A DNA stretch of 64,000 nt from Enterococcaceae bacterium OF42-14pH9A (GCA_027692465.1 JAQEYU010000001.1:434001-498000); one strand, 5' to 3'. Positions 27,111 to 36,939 are shown, counted from the first letter of the stretch. Translations and numbers: made by a program. Notes: generated from the sequence alone by a model not told the origin.

Positions 27111-27776
27111 ATGAAGCAAAACTATGCAATTATCGGTTTGGGGCGTTTTGGCGGCAGTATCTGCCGTACCCTCATCGAGTCCGGCCAAGAAGTACTGGCA
27201 ATCGACAGTAACGAAGATCGGGTCAACGAGTATATGAATATCGCAACTCATGCAGTAGTAGGCAATGCCCAGGACGAAATGACTTTGAAATCATTGGGAA
27301 TCCGCAATTTTGATCATGTGATCGTTGCTATCGGAGAAGATATCCAGGCCTCCATTCTGGTTACCTTGATGGTTAAAGAAATGGGCGTCCCCAATGTCTT
27401 GGCCAAAGCCCAGAACGAATACCATGCGCGGGTATTGGAAAAAATCGGAGCAGATCGTGTCGTCCATCCGGAACGGGATATGGGGATTCGCATCGCTCAT
27501 AATCTGGTTTCAAAAAATATATTGGATTATGTGGAATTGTCAGATGACTATTCTTTAGCGGAGATCCGGGTCTCTAATCCGAAATTTTTCAATAAAACGT
27601 TGCTGGAATTGAATTTCAGACAACGATTCGGCCTGACGGTTGTCGGTATCCGCCGGGTAAATGGGAAAGTAGTCGTATCACCGACTGCTGATGAGATCGT
27701 TCAACAAAATGATAATCTCTTGGTGATCGGTGAGACCGACGATGTGGATGTTTTGGATAATAAAATGAATGACTAG
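27111..27776 (+). CDS. ktrA: KtrA/TrkA-type potassium uptake regulator
   Basis: A 221-residue cytoplasmic ring protein. RCK-N (about 1-125) has IIGLGRFGGSICRTL for NAD/ATP binding, VLAIDSNEDRVNEY and AVVGNAQDEMTL; RCK-C (about 135-221) follows. Such proteins gate a KtrB-type potassium channel, and ATP, ADP or cyclic di-AMP tune them. No ktrB partner is next to it here, which is common for the KtrC/KtrA class. ATG 27111 follows AAAGGAG. A TATACT (27009-27014) after the liaR terminator may be its -10. Confidence 0.9.
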   Translation: MKQNYAIIGLGRFGGSICRTLIESGQEVLAIDSNEDRVNEYMNIATHAVVGNAQDEMTLKSLGIRNFDHVIVAIGEDIQASILVTLMVKEMGVPNVLAKAQNEYHARVLEKIGADRVVHPERDMGIRIAHNLVSKNILDYVELSDDYSLAEIRVSNPKFFNKTLLELNFRQRFGLTVVGIRRVNGKVVVSPTADEIVQQNDNLLVIGETDDVDVLDNKMND

Positions 27777-27789
27777 GAGTGTGGCATAG

Positions 27790-28086
27790 ATGAAAATTAC
27801 AATTAAACCGGAAGCTTTGAGTTGGTTCAAAAAAGAGCTGGAGATTCCCGAAGGTCAGGGGGTCCGTTTTTTCGGGAAAGTCTATGGGAAAACTGATGTC
27901 CATGATGGGTTTTCCGTTGGCATGAACGTGGACAGTCCGGATCAGCCTATCGCAGAAACTACGGCAGAGGGGATTTTGTTTTTCGCAGACGAAGCGGATG
28001 AGTGGTTCTTTAAAGGATACGATTTGATCGTAGCCTATGATGAACAGCTTAAAGAGCCGAAATACGAGTTTACCGAGACAAACTGA
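27790..28086 (+). CDS. HesB/YneR-like protein without cysteines
   Basis: A 98-residue protein of the HesB-like (IscA-fold) group that Bacillus calls YneR. The fold-type text MKITIKPEALSWFKKELEIPEGQGVRFFGKVYG and FFADEADEWFFKGYDLIVAYDEQLKEPKYEF is clear. It lacks the three cysteines with which true IscA proteins hold iron, so it is unlikely to carry an Fe-S cluster in that way; its role is unknown. It starts 13 bases after ktrA and is probably co-transcribed with it. Confidence 0.85.
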   Translation: MKITIKPEALSWFKKELEIPEGQGVRFFGKVYGKTDVHDGFSVGMNVDSPDQPIAETTAEGILFFADEADEWFFKGYDLIVAYDEQLKEPKYEFTETN

Positions 28087-28095
28087 TTACTAAAC

Positions 28096-28225
28096 AACGG
28101 AAATGTCTGGAAATACTGGCGGGAGTTATTTTTGATCTTTTGCATCGCAACCTGCGCGCAAGGAAAACTATATACCATGTAAGTTCTGGTTCATTTTTTT
28201 CGGTATATTGTCCTCAAAAAGCTTG
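28096..28225. repeat. Decayed copy of the 164-bp repeat after yneR-like gene
   Basis: GTCTGGAAATACTGGCGGGAG, TTTTTGATCTTTTGCATCGC and TATTGTCCTCAAAAAGCT align with the intact copy at 24018-24145 with many changes. The right end is lost. Confidence 0.4.
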
Positions 28226-28351
28226 CTTTCGCCGGTGACTTCAAATCAACTGCTCCTTGCAATTGGAAAGAGCGCTGCCTGTTCGCGTCATGCGGGTCTG
28301 GCTTGTCGGGACTTATGGGAGCGGATTCGGAGCATAAATTCTCTTGTATGA

Positions 28352-28397
28352 AAAAAGTACCGATGAAAATCATTCGTGATTTTCATCGGTACTTTTT
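28352..28397. terminator. Long perfect terminator hairpin
   Basis: AAAAAGTACCGATGAAAATC pairs completely with its complement ending in GGTACTTTTT, a 21-base stem with a TTCG tetraloop. It works in both directions and closes the ktrA/yneR unit. Confidence 0.85.
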
Positions 28398-28408
28398 AGT
28401 TTTGGCTG

Positions 28409-28572
28409 TAGGGCGTGTCTGAAAACTCTAGCGGCAGATATTTTGGTCTTTTTCACCGCAATCTGCGTCGTAAATGCTCGCTTATGCACCACATAAGCTG
28501 CGCTTTTCTCTTTGATTTCGGCAAAAAGTCCGCAAAAATCTGGATTCCCCCAGAGTTTTCAGACACGCCCTA
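28409..28572. repeat. MITE-like 164-bp repeat, copy B
   Basis: The perfect 20-base inverted ends TAGGGCGTGTCTGAAAACTC / complement enclose an imperfectly palindromic interior nearly identical to copy A. It starts 11 bases after the hairpin at 28352. Flanks are TGGC-TA and TA-ATAAAA, consistent with a TA duplication. Confidence 0.85.
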
Positions 28573-28974
28573 ATAAAATAAACTTCTTTATACACTGTAC
28601 AAGCTTTGCTTACCCTGGGCTGCAGAAAGAATCCCAAAAAGTCTGAATTCCGCCTGTATTTTTGGGTATATCTCGGTTAGTGAGGATTCGATTTGGAATA
28701 TCGAATTTAAAATTTGTGTTATTTAATAAAAAGAATACAGTTCATTAATGAAAGCGGTTAATAGAGTTGATAATCTTTAATTAAGGCAGATTATTCGATT
28801 TGATATTCGTGAAATCCAAAAAGCGCACGCAAATTTTGGTAATGATGGGGAACGTAAGTAATCGGAGGTGATTGCTGTACGTTGTAATTAATAAAGTATT
28901 TTTGAGTATCGTGAAGTAGATTGTTGACTGTGAAAATTTGAACTAATGATTTGATTGTCATAAGGGGAGATATA
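28573..28974. other. AT-rich leader region before an ABC exporter
   Basis: No gene was found. Text near 28600-28680 (CAAGCTTTGCTTA, CCCAAAAAGTCTGAATTCCG) may be a further decayed repeat copy. A strong ribosome site, CGGAGGTGA at 28863-28871, is followed only by very short frames (at most about 15 codons), and the exporter's own ribosome site is about 100 bases further on. TTGACT at 28924-28929 may be part of a promoter. Confidence 0.4.
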
Positions 28975-30837
28975 ATGAAGAATATTTTTAACAACATTTG
29001 GTTCGTTCTGTATAAAACATGGAAGCATGGGCGCCGCCCTTTATTGATTATTTTGCTGCAAGTGATCATCGAAATGCTCGTTCCATTGATAGCGGTCTTA
29101 CTTCCAAGTATGCTCTTAGCAGTTCTTGCAAAAACAACTGATAGTACATATATGTTTTGGAAATTATTTTTCTTATTGATTGTTCTATGCGCCATCAACT
29201 GTGGAAATATCTATCTAACTTCAGTGAATGAGACGTATTTACTCAACAATAAGATACACTTCTTAACCGATTTATTTGCCCAAAAGATGGACCATCCCTA
29301 TGCAGACATTGAAAGTACTGAAGGACAAAATGATTATCAGTATGTTTTGATGACATTGCTGAATGATAATCAAGGAATTTCTGCGATGTTAAAAATCGTT
29401 GGGCGTCTGCTGCAGAATCTATGCAGCATCTTATTATACATGGGGATCGTCGCACAATTGAATATTTGGTTGGTGGCAGTGATTACACTACTTTCGTTGA
29501 TTCATTTCATCTTGCTGAAAAGAATATTGTTTCTTCAAGACTCGCATAAGGAAAATTGGGTAGATCTGGATAAGAAACTTTCTACATTGTACGCCCATCT
29601 TTCAGATGGAATGGGTAATAAAGATATCAAGCTGTTTTCGATGCAGAACTGGCTTTCGGAAATAGTGAATTCTCTGATCGGAGAAAGATTGTCGTGGATC
29701 AAAAAACTATCTGCTTATAATTTCTATATCGTTGTGTTAGATATCGTTCTTATGGTTTTACGGGATAGTATTGCTTATGGGTTTCTTTTTTTTAGCGTCC
29801 TAAATGGCCAACTGGCAGTTCCGCAATTCGTCTTTTATTTTGGTCTGATTACGAGCTTTTCGATGTTGCTTAAAAGTTTGACAGGAAATTTGGCACAAAT
29901 TGCTCAAATCAATAGAGAAGTCAGTGCATATAGAGGATATATGGAACAACCCTATGATCCTATTGATCAGTCGAGAGCGGGTGATCATGCTGGCGAGAGC
30001 CAAAACATAAATATTTTTAGTGATGTATCGGCCGGCTTGAGTATCGAACTAATTGATGTCTCGTATCATGCCCCTGAAAGTGATTTTCCGATCCTCCAAA
30101 ATATCAACCTGCGAATCGAAAAAGGTGAACGTTTGGCATTAGTCGGTGAAAATGGGGCAGGAAAAACAACTCTTGTAAAGCTGATCTGTGGCCTATATCG
30201 TCCGACAACCGGGAAGATACTAATAGGAGGACAAGATCTCAATGAGCTGTCACAGGCTGACATCACAAAACTATATGCGACAGTATTTCAAGATATTCAT
30301 GTGCTGCCGATGAGTATTGCGGAAAATATCGCTTTTGAAAATGCACAGGAAAAAGAGCAGATCAAGAAATGTCTTCAGTTGGCGGGGCTTTTTGAGGTGC
30401 TCCCTGATATGGGTGCCCCACTGACAAAAATGATTTATCAGGATGGCCTGGTTTTATCGGGCGGACCGGAGCAGAAACTGATGTTCGCACGTGCCGCATA
30501 CAAGATATTGTTCCAAAAGGCACCTATTTTAATTCTTGATGAACCAACAGCTGCCCTGGATCCGCTGGCTGAAAAAGAATTCTACCAAAGATACAGCAGT
30601 TTATCTGAAGATATCACCACCTTGTTTATTTCCCATCGACTTGCTTCTACACTTTTTTGTGATCGGATCATCGTATTGGAAGCCGGCAGGATCATCGAAG
30701 AAGGTAGTCACGATGTTTTGATTGGTTTACAGGGGCGCTATTATGAACTTTTTTCTGTACAAAGTCGTTATTATCAGCCAGAAAGTAAAGCAGTTGGTGT
30801 TGCGGAAGAGACGGAGGACATAGCATGGGAATCATAA
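28975..30837 (+). CDS. ABC exporter half-molecule (membrane and ATPase fused)
   Basis: A 620-residue type IV ABC exporter subunit. ATG 28975 follows GGGGAGA. Residues about 20-310 contain about five or six hydrophobic spans; about 350-600 the ATPase with Walker A GENGAGKTT, Walker B PILILDEPTAALDP and switch His in FISHRLAST. The signature is LSGGPEQ rather than LSGGQ, a mild oddity. The second half-transporter gene overlaps by 13 bases and is broken, so the pair was probably a heterodimer. The substrate is unknown; peptides, lipids and drugs are all handled by this family. The region is more AT-rich than its surroundings. Confidence 0.85.
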   Translation: MKNIFNNIWFVLYKTWKHGRRPLLIILLQVIIEMLVPLIAVLLPSMLLAVLAKTTDSTYMFWKLFFLLIVLCAINCGNIYLTSVNETYLLNNKIHFLTDLFAQKMDHPYADIESTEGQNDYQYVLMTLLNDNQGISAMLKIVGRLLQNLCSILLYMGIVAQLNIWLVAVITLLSLIHFILLKRILFLQDSHKENWVDLDKKLSTLYAHLSDGMGNKDIKLFSMQNWLSEIVNSLIGERLSWIKKLSAYNFYIVVLDIVLMVLRDSIAYGFLFFSVLNGQLAVPQFVFYFGLITSFSMLLKSLTGNLAQIAQINREVSAYRGYMEQPYDPIDQSRAGDHAGESQNINIFSDVSAGLSIELIDVSYHAPESDFPILQNINLRIEKGERLALVGENGAGKTTLVKLICGLYRPTTGKILIGGQDLNELSQADITKLYATVFQDIHVLPMSIAENIAFENAQEKEQIKKCLQLAGLFEVLPDMGAPLTKMIYQDGLVLSGGPEQKLMFARAAYKILFQKAPILILDEPTAALDPLAEKEFYQRYSSLSEDITTLFISHRLASTLFCDRIIVLEAGRIIEEGSHDVLIGLQGRYYELFSVQSRYYQPESKAVGVAEETEDIAWES

Positions 30838-32661
30838 AAGACAATTTGCGTTCCATTGCCCGCCTACTGGTTATTGTTTTTCGAGTGACCCCCAAATTAC
30901 CTGTGATTGTCTTGCTTTTTACTTTCTTAAGTTCGGCGCAACCGTTTGTGAATATTATTTTTTTACAGCTGATTTTTAGACGGATTGCTAAATCGTATAG
31001 AAGTGAATAACCTGCTGATTTATGCGACTTTTGCGATATTACTTAATGGACTGATCATGCTGCTTTGTGGAATTTTATCTCGTAAGCGGAAACATGCCGA
31101 AGCTGAATTTGAGCTGCTGTTTCAAAAAGAGCTTAATTTTCACAAAACCAAGCTGCCTTTTTCGGACATTGAGTCAGCGCAATTTAATGAATTGCTGCGC
31201 AGCATTGAGCAGACAAAAATGCGTGATGGCGGATTGGAAGCAACCGTACCAGCGATGGAGTCGGTTTTACGAAATATCTTTGATTTGATTTTGGCGTTCT
31301 TTTCTTTTATTCGCATTTTTAGAATGCATCAAGGTGTTTCAGACAAAAGTATATGGAATGGCATGTGGCCCCTTCAGCTTTTGCTGGTGTTGGCACTTTT
31401 GCAAGTAGCGATATTAGCCAGATTTCAGGTGAAACAAAATGAAAAAGTGGTGACTTTAAGCAATCAAGTGAATCAAGCAAATGGTGGCGCCTTCTTGTAT
31501 ATGCAATTGATTTCCGATTATCATTTCGGAAAGGATATCCGTATCTATAACTTAAAATCATTTCTATGTAAGGAGTTTAGTCGGTTATGGTCGTCTTCTA
31601 TCGGGTACAAGCTGTCAATCAAGCTTGGCAGGAGTAACGCTGTTGTCCCTTGTTTAGCTTCGCTTAGTAATGGTTGTTTAGAGATCTGTATTTACTTTAT
31701 TGCAGTGATGAAAGCAATGGTAGGTGGGCTAACGGCAGGATCAGTGATTTTGTACGTAGAAAGTATCAAAATCTTCTCCCAGGCTATTATGGGACTGCTG
31801 ATATCTTTTGGAAAATTAATGGGCTATGGAGAATTATTAGCTGCTTACCCAAGACTTCTCGCTATGAAAGAAGAAGCACTTGACGATGGGCTGCCAATAC
31901 CGGAGGGTCCATAAGAGATTTCTTTTGAAAACGTTTCTTTTACGTATTCAGGATCAAAGAAGCAATCGCTGAAGAATGTTAATTTCGTCCTACAACCAGG
32001 TAAAAGGGTGGCGCTGGTTGGAGAAAACGGCTCGGGAAAAAGTACCGCGATTAAACTTTTGTGTCGGTTATATGAACCCCAAGAAGGACGAATCACGCTC
32101 AACGGAAAAGATATTAAAGAGTACAATTTAAATCAATATCGCCAACTGCTCAGCATTGTTTTCCAAGATTTTTCATTGTTTCCACTTAAGCTGTCGGAAA
32201 ATGTCGCTTGTTCACAACAGTATAGTCGCAATAGCGTAAGCACGGTGTTAGCGGCATCAGGATTCGCTTCGCCGCAAGAAAAAAGCACATATCTGGAGGA
32301 AAGATGTATTTATCGTGATTATGATGCCAATGGGATAGAGGTATCAGGTGGTGAAGCTCAAAAAATAGCCCTATCACGGGCAATTTATAAGGATGCCCCT
32401 TTTATGATTTTGGATGAACCCACAGCTGCACTCGATCCACAAGCTGAAGCCAAGATATATGAAAGTTTTGATAAGATAATTGCTGATAAAACGGCTATTT
32501 ATGTATCACACAGACTTTCAAGCTGTCTTTTTTGTCATGATATTCTGGTGTTTGAAAAAGGACAGGTCGTTCAACAAGGGACACATGAGAATTTGAGCGC
32601 GCAATCCGGAAAATACAAGGTACTCTGGGAGGCGCAGGCGCAACTTTATACTTCTGCCTAG
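30825..32661 (+). pseudogene. Second ABC exporter gene, frameshifted and stopped
   Basis: The original gene would have encoded about 610 residues. It starts at ATG 30825 after GGAGG, overlapping the upstream gene. The first 61 codons (MGIIKDNLRSIARLL...LQLIFRRI) run in one frame; the rest continues in the next frame from about 30985 (LNRIEVNNLLIYATFAILL), so a net shift of one base lies between 30973 and 31010. A TAA at 31912 then interrupts the frame just before the ATPase domain, which continues as EISFENVSFTY. Walker A VGENGSGKST, the signature VSGGEAQ and Walker B MILDEPTAALDP are intact, so the damage looks recent. A sequencing error could explain one lesion but hardly both. Confidence 0.85.
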
Positions 32662-32899
32662 TCCCCTTGACGGTGAATGCCTGTAATGATGAACAGTATC
32701 CGGAAAGCGAACGTAAATTTGTAGTTTTTTTAACTGCAGTCGGATCGTTGGATAAGTCAATGTTTTAATCGTAATTTTCCGGCAGAAAGTCATAAAAAAG
32801 CCAAGGCGAATAAGTGTTCAACTACTGCCCAAAGAACGTTCGAGAAGCTGGTTTACTCTGCTGCCTGTGCTATAATTAACGCATTGGAGGCTGGAGTTC

Positions 32900-33841
32900 A
32901 TGTTATCGATTATCGTACCTTGTTATAACGAAGAGGCGACTTTGCCGCTGTTTCTTGCTGCGGTTGAGAGGGTCAACGAGACCATGCAGGAGTCGTTGGA
33001 ATATATTTTTGTCAATGACGGATCAACAGACAAAACATTGCAGGTGATTAAAGAACTGTATCGGAAAAATCCGGGAAAAGTTCGCTTTTTGTCTTTTTCC
33101 CGTAATTTTGGCAAGGAGGCAGCGTTATATGCCGGGTTGCGAACTGCTGGTGGTGAACTTGTTACGGTGATGGATGCCGACCTGCAGGATCCCCCAGAAC
33201 TGCTGCCGGAGATGCTGCGTCTGATTCGTCAAGAGGAATATGATTGTATCGGCACACGGCGCGGTGATCGTGAAGGAGAGCCAAGGATTCGCAGTTTTTT
33301 TGCCAAGTTTTTTTACCGACTGGTCAATCGAATCGGACAGACAGAGATGGTGGATGGTGCGCGGGACTTCCGTATGATGACTCGACAAATGGTGGATGCG
33401 GTGTTGGAGCTGACGGAGTATAACCGTTTTTCCAAAGGGATTTTCAGCTGGGTAGGGTTTAAGACCAAATATCTCACCTATGAAAACCGAGAGCGTGCTG
33501 CCGGGGAAACCTCCTGGTCGTTTTGGAGTCTTTTTAAATATTCTATCGACGGAATTGTCAATTTTTCCGAAGCCCCTTTGACTATCGCATCAGTTATCGG
33601 CGGGATTGCTTGTCTCGGTTCGGTGATTGCGCTGCTGTTTATTGTGATTCGGGCGCTGCTTTTCGGTGATCCAACAGCCGGTTGGCCTTCTCTGGTCTCA
33701 ATTGTATTGTTTGTCGGTGGGCTGCAGCTGCTATGCATCGGGATCATCGGGAAATATATTGGAAAAATTTTTATGGAAACAAAGCGCCGGCCTATTTATC
33801 TGGTAAAAGAGACCGAGGCAGATATGGATGAAACAAAATAG
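32900..33841 (+). CDS. Polyprenyl-phosphate glycosyltransferase (GtrB/DPM1-like)
   Basis: A 313-residue GT2 enzyme. ATG 32900 has GGAGG 9 bases before, and TATAAT at 32871-32876 may be the -10. The catalytic part has SIIVPCYNEEATLPLFL, VNDGSTDKT, MDADLQDPPELLPEML (metal-binding DAD) and the characteristic RAAGETSWSFWSLFKYSIDGI. Two helices follow (about 230-255 and 265-290). Such enzymes load a sugar on undecaprenyl phosphate inside the membrane for transfer to wall polymers outside. No flippase or outside transferase is adjacent. It stands alone, with terminators behind it. Confidence 0.9.
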   Translation: MLSIIVPCYNEEATLPLFLAAVERVNETMQESLEYIFVNDGSTDKTLQVIKELYRKNPGKVRFLSFSRNFGKEAALYAGLRTAGGELVTVMDADLQDPPELLPEMLRLIRQEEYDCIGTRRGDREGEPRIRSFFAKFFYRLVNRIGQTEMVDGARDFRMMTRQMVDAVLELTEYNRFSKGIFSWVGFKTKYLTYENRERAAGETSWSFWSLFKYSIDGIVNFSEAPLTIASVIGGIACLGSVIALLFIVIRALLFGDPTAGWPSLVSIVLFVGGLQLLCIGIIGKYIGKIFMETKRRPIYLVKETEADMDETK

Positions 33842-33861
33842 TACAGAAGGTTCAAGCGGGT

Positions 33862-33888
33862 AGCTGAGGAACTTCCCAGCTTTTTTTC
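33862..33888 (+). terminator. Terminator after the GtrB-like gene
   Basis: AGCTGAGG and CCCAGCT form a short stem followed by seven or more T, 20 bases after the stop. Decayed repeat text (GATTTCAGCAGGTACTCAAA, GAAGTTTTCA) follows at about 33940-33990. Confidence 0.65.
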
Positions 33889-34005
33889 ACCGGAAGCTCC
33901 TGCATCGAATTGGTCTGAAATAATATAAGACATGTTTGGTTTTACGATTTCAGCAGGTACTCAAAACTTAAGATCTTCGTGAAGTTTTCAAATAAATCCG
34001 CAGCA

Positions 34006-34053
34006 AAAATGCAGCAGCGACTCTTCATTTTGAAGAGTTGCTGCTGCTTTTTT
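34006..34053. terminator. Two-way terminator between convergent genes
   Basis: GCAGCAGCGACTCTT at 34011-34025 pairs with AAGAGTTGCTGCTGC at 34033-34047; A and T runs flank it. It serves the reverse-strand dehydrogenase and backs up the forward gene. Confidence 0.88.
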
Positions 34054-34059
34054 CGGATT

Positions 34060-35007
34060 TCAATAGCCGGCTGTCAGAGAAACCTGATTTTGTGCCAGTT
34101 GACCGCTTGCCGTAAAGTGAGTCAGGTTCTTCAAAAAGATTTCCATAAAGGCTTTTTGAAAATGTGGTGTCATTCCGGAAATGTGCGGGGTAATAATGCA
34201 ATTTTCCATCTGCCACAGCGGATTTCCCTGCGGCAGCGGTTCTTCTTCGAATACATCCAAAATTCCTTGACGAATCTGACCGGCTTGCAAAGCGGTAATC
34301 AATGCTTGAGTGTCTACGCTGGCACCGCGACCGACATTAATAAAGGTCCCGGCCGGATTCATCGCCTCAAAAAAGCGGCTGTCATAAAGATGGCTGGTTT
34401 CTTTTGTCAGAGGTAAGATATTGATTACGAAATCAGCCTGACCGCTGATTTCCGGCAACTGATCCAAGCTGTAGGTTTTTGTAAAACCTGCCGCCGGGTG
34501 ACCGGAAGTGTTGATCCCCCAAGGTTCTACGCCCAGGGCTTGCAGCAAAGCAGCCAGTTTTCGACCAATATGACCGGTGCCTACGATCAAAATCTTGCGC
34601 TCGTTCAGGTAGCTGAAAGAAAGGTTTTTACTGGACCATTGTTCCTGCTGTTGATTCTTTATTGCACGGGTAAATCCCCGAGTCTCCATCAGAATCGCAG
34701 CCAAGACGTGCTCGGCGATGGAACGGGCGTGGATGCCGCTGGTATTGGATAAGAGGATCTGTTTTTCGCGAAAAAGATCCAGAGGCAGCGTATCGACACC
34801 GGCAGAAATCGATTGGACCCATTTCAGTCGGCTGTCAGGCTGCAAAAGCTTTTCTGTCCAAGCCTTTGACCAGCCGATCGTGATCGTTACTGATGACCAG
34901 TCCAAATCCTCCGTTACGGTAGCAAACTGATAGCCGGGAGCTGTTGCAGCGATTTTTGCGCGCCATTCGTCTTTGAAATCCCGGTCGGAAAGAATGATAT
35001 CCGGCAT
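34060..35007 (-). CDS. D-isomer-specific 2-hydroxyacid dehydrogenase family protein
   Basis: A 315-residue NAD-dependent oxidoreductase. The ATG at 35007 is chosen since AAGGAG lies 8 bases before it; a GTG nine bases upstream would overlap that site. NAD-binding ILIVGTGHIGRKLAALLQALG is near residue 140; the catalytic set is visible as FINVGRGASVDTQAL (Arg), DVFEEEPLP (Glu) and ITPHISG (His). The hydroxyacid substrate cannot be told. It is unlike vanH in context: no ligase or dipeptidase is adjacent. Confidence 0.9.
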   Translation of the reverse strand: MPDIILSDRDFKDEWRAKIAATAPGYQFATVTEDLDWSSVTITIGWSKAWTEKLLQPDSRLKWVQSISAGVDTLPLDLFREKQILLSNTSGIHARSIAEHVLAAILMETRGFTRAIKNQQQEQWSSKNLSFSYLNERKILIVGTGHIGRKLAALLQALGVEPWGINTSGHPAAGFTKTYSLDQLPEISGQADFVINILPLTKETSHLYDSRFFEAMNPAGTFINVGRGASVDTQALITALQAGQIRQGILDVFEEEPLPQGNPLWQMENCIITPHISGMTPHFQKAFMEIFLKNLTHFTASGQLAQNQVSLTAGY

Positions 35008-35080
35008 TTTCTTCACTCCTTTTTCTCCGGCAGCTTCTGATAACCTGCTGTCGTCATTGTCAGTGTAACAGATGACAGAG

Positions 35081-35120
35081 AAAAAGACATTTTCCTCGAT
35101 TCAGAAGAAAATGTCTTTTT
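35081..35120. terminator. Two-way terminator hairpin
   Basis: AAAAAGACATTTTC pairs with GAAAATGTCTTTTT around a 12-base loop. It lies between the DUF1189 gene and the dehydrogenase, both on the reverse strand, so it separates them into two units. Confidence 0.85.
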
Positions 35121-35129
35121 GCTTACCGA

Positions 35130-35939
35130 TTACTGGACTTGCGATGGGCGCCGGGGAAGTCCTTTGCTGGCTTGGCTATAGATGAAGATCGTGGCCAAAA
35201 TGATAAACAGTGAACTGTCAAAATTCACTGAAAAGAAACCAATCGCGGCGGATAGGACGACTGGGAGCGTGGCACAAAAAATCAGGATTTTCAGGTTTTC
35301 AAAGAAGGTCACTTGCAGTCTGCGGAGAGCAGCCATCAACGAGGCGCCGATACAGGTGATTAAAATCGTCATCACTAGATTAATGAAAGAAGGGTAGATA
35401 GAGACCAGCAAAGTGATGAGGATCATCCACCACGGGACGCTTTCTTGATCGAGATACTGACGGATATGCGCACCATCCAGGTTTTCCAGACCTTGACTAT
35501 AAGGTACTTCCAACAAGTTGCTGCCCAACAGCTGATCGGTGATTCCGGAAGAAGGCAGTGCGACTACTAGTTCATCCGGCAGAAGACCGACACTTAAAAA
35601 ATTCCCTATCATATCCCCGGAAATATCAGTGGTCGTTCGCTTTCCTTCCGGGTCAAACGTAAAGATGATGGAATTTGTTTGATAGATAAAGCCTTCCGTT
35701 TGGTCGACAGGGGCTAATTTCCCGTTTTTAATCGTAAAGTCAGGAATTTTTTGCGCGATTTTTTGTCCATCAGCTTGGACATCTCTGAAGACTTGCAATA
35801 CATTTGCAGTGATGGGAACGGCTAAAAACAGACTCAATACCAACAGGTACAAGACAGCTTTGCCAAAGCCCAGAAAACGCGCATTTTTAAGATCTTTGAA
35901 GCGATAAAAGGATGCAAAAAACAATTCACGAACAGTCAT
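35130..35939 (-). CDS. DUF1189 family membrane protein
   Basis: A 269-residue membrane protein. ATG 35939 follows AAGGAG; the longer frame reaching 36209 has no ribosome site. The N-terminus MTVRELFFASFYRFKDLK is the family mark, followed by a helix (about 29-50), a large outside domain (about 51-165) and four hydrophobic spans (about 175-255). The function of DUF1189 proteins is not established; some lie near sugar-uptake genes in Bacillus. No such link is seen here. Confidence 0.85.
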   Translation of the reverse strand: MTVRELFFASFYRFKDLKNARFLGFGKAVLYLLVLSLFLAVPITANVLQVFRDVQADGQKIAQKIPDFTIKNGKLAPVDQTEGFIYQTNSIIFTFDPEGKRTTTDISGDMIGNFLSVGLLPDELVVALPSSGITDQLLGSNLLEVPYSQGLENLDGAHIRQYLDQESVPWWMILITLLVSIYPSFINLVMTILITCIGASLMAALRRLQVTFFENLKILIFCATLPVVLSAAIGFFSVNFDSSLFIILATIFIYSQASKGLPRRPSQVQ

Positions 35940-36330
35940 GGCAATAACTCCTTCAAAAAAACGAATACGGCCGATCCGTCTAGGCGGCGTTAAGTACAAT
36001 TCTAGCCGAGAAGCTTTGGAAATACAAGGGCTGCCGAGATGAAGGCAGCGGATCTTAGACAGTAGACTGAAATCAAGAGAAGGGCTCCTGGTCTTGGAAA
36101 ACAAAACAGGTGTTCCGGGAAATAAGGAGCTTAAAAGTTCAGTGACAGCTAGTTCGGTTCTTTTTGCTGCAGGCTGGATTCCACCGGAGTTTTCAGCCGT
36201 TCGGATCAACAGTCATTCCGGGGCAAATCCAGAAGCGAGTCGAGGAGCATATCTTTTGTACAACGGCCGTTTATTTGATAGTGTTTACATGTGAGATCGA
36301 TTAATTACAAACTACGGAGGGATTAACACT
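35940..36330. other. Gene-free stretch between DUF1189 gene and sodA
   Basis: About 390 bases with no convincing gene. GGATTCCACCGGAGTTTTCA at about 36177-36196 resembles the right end of the 164-bp repeat. Promoters for both flanking, divergent genes must lie here, but I could not place a good -35/-10 pair. The sodA ribosome site ACGGAGG is at 36315-36321. Confidence 0.4.
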
Positions 36331-36939
36331 ATGACTTACACTTTACCGGATTTGCCTTACGCTTATGATGCATTGGAACCTTACATTGATGCAGAAACAA
36401 TGCACTTGCATCACGACAAACACCACAACACCTATGTTACAAACCTGAATGGAGCAATTGAAAAGCATCCCGAATTGGGTGAGAAATCTGTTGAAGAATT
36501 GATTTCTGATATGGATGTCATTCCTGAAGATATTCGTACAGCAGTTCGCAATAACGGTGGCGGACATGCCAACCACAGCTTCTTCTGGGAAATCATGGCA
36601 CCTAATGCCGGCGGTGAACCAACTGGAGCAATCAAAGCGGCCATCGACGAAGCATTCGGCAGCTTTGATAAAATGAAAGAAGAATTCAAAACAGCTGCAA
36701 CCGGGCGCTTTGGCTCCGGCTGGGCATGGCTGATCGTTGACGGGGGCAAATTGGCAATCACATCAACTCCAAATCAAGATTCTCCGCTGATGGATGGCAA
36801 AATCCCCGTTTTGGGCTTGGATGTCTGGGAACATGCCTATTATTTGAAATATAAAAATGTTCGTCCTGATTATATTGCCGCTTTCTGGAATGTAGTGAAC
36901 TGGGACAAAGTCAATGAACACTTTGAAAATGCGAAATAA
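36331..36939 (+). CDS. sodA: Superoxide dismutase, Mn/Fe family
   Basis: A 202-residue enzyme turning superoxide into oxygen and peroxide in the cytoplasm. Metal ligands are visible: His27 in [13 protein letters not shown], the His in [13 protein letters not shown], and Asp and His in [26 protein letters not shown]. The overall sequence is the Mn type usual in Lactobacillales. ATG 36331 follows ACGGAGGG. Just after the stop, AAAACAATTGTTTTT (about 36961-36976) then a T-run may be its terminator. Confidence 0.97.
   Translation: MTYTLPDLPYAYDALEPYIDAETMHLHHDKHHNTYVTNLNGAIEKHPELGEKSVEELISDMDVIPEDIRTAVRNNGGGHANHSFFWEIMAPNAGGEPTGAIKAAIDEAFGSFDKMKEEFKTAATGRFGSGWAWLIVDGGKLAITSTPNQDSPLMDGKIPVLGLDVWEHAYYLKYKNVRPDYIAAFWNVVNWDKVNEHFENAK

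Noticed and set aside
28791..29198. Reverse-strand frame of 135 codons at the start of the ABC exporter
   Set aside because: It overlaps the real, well-marked exporter gene, has no ribosome site and reads as low-quality text in the antisense direction.
34060..35007. vanH-like vancomycin resistance dehydrogenase
   Set aside because: Same broad family, but no vanA/vanX-type genes are adjacent and the sequence has only general 2-hydroxyacid dehydrogenase motifs.
35940..36209. N-terminal extension of the DUF1189 frame
   Set aside because: No ribosome site and no family match; a clear AAGGAG and the family N-terminus place the start at 35939.
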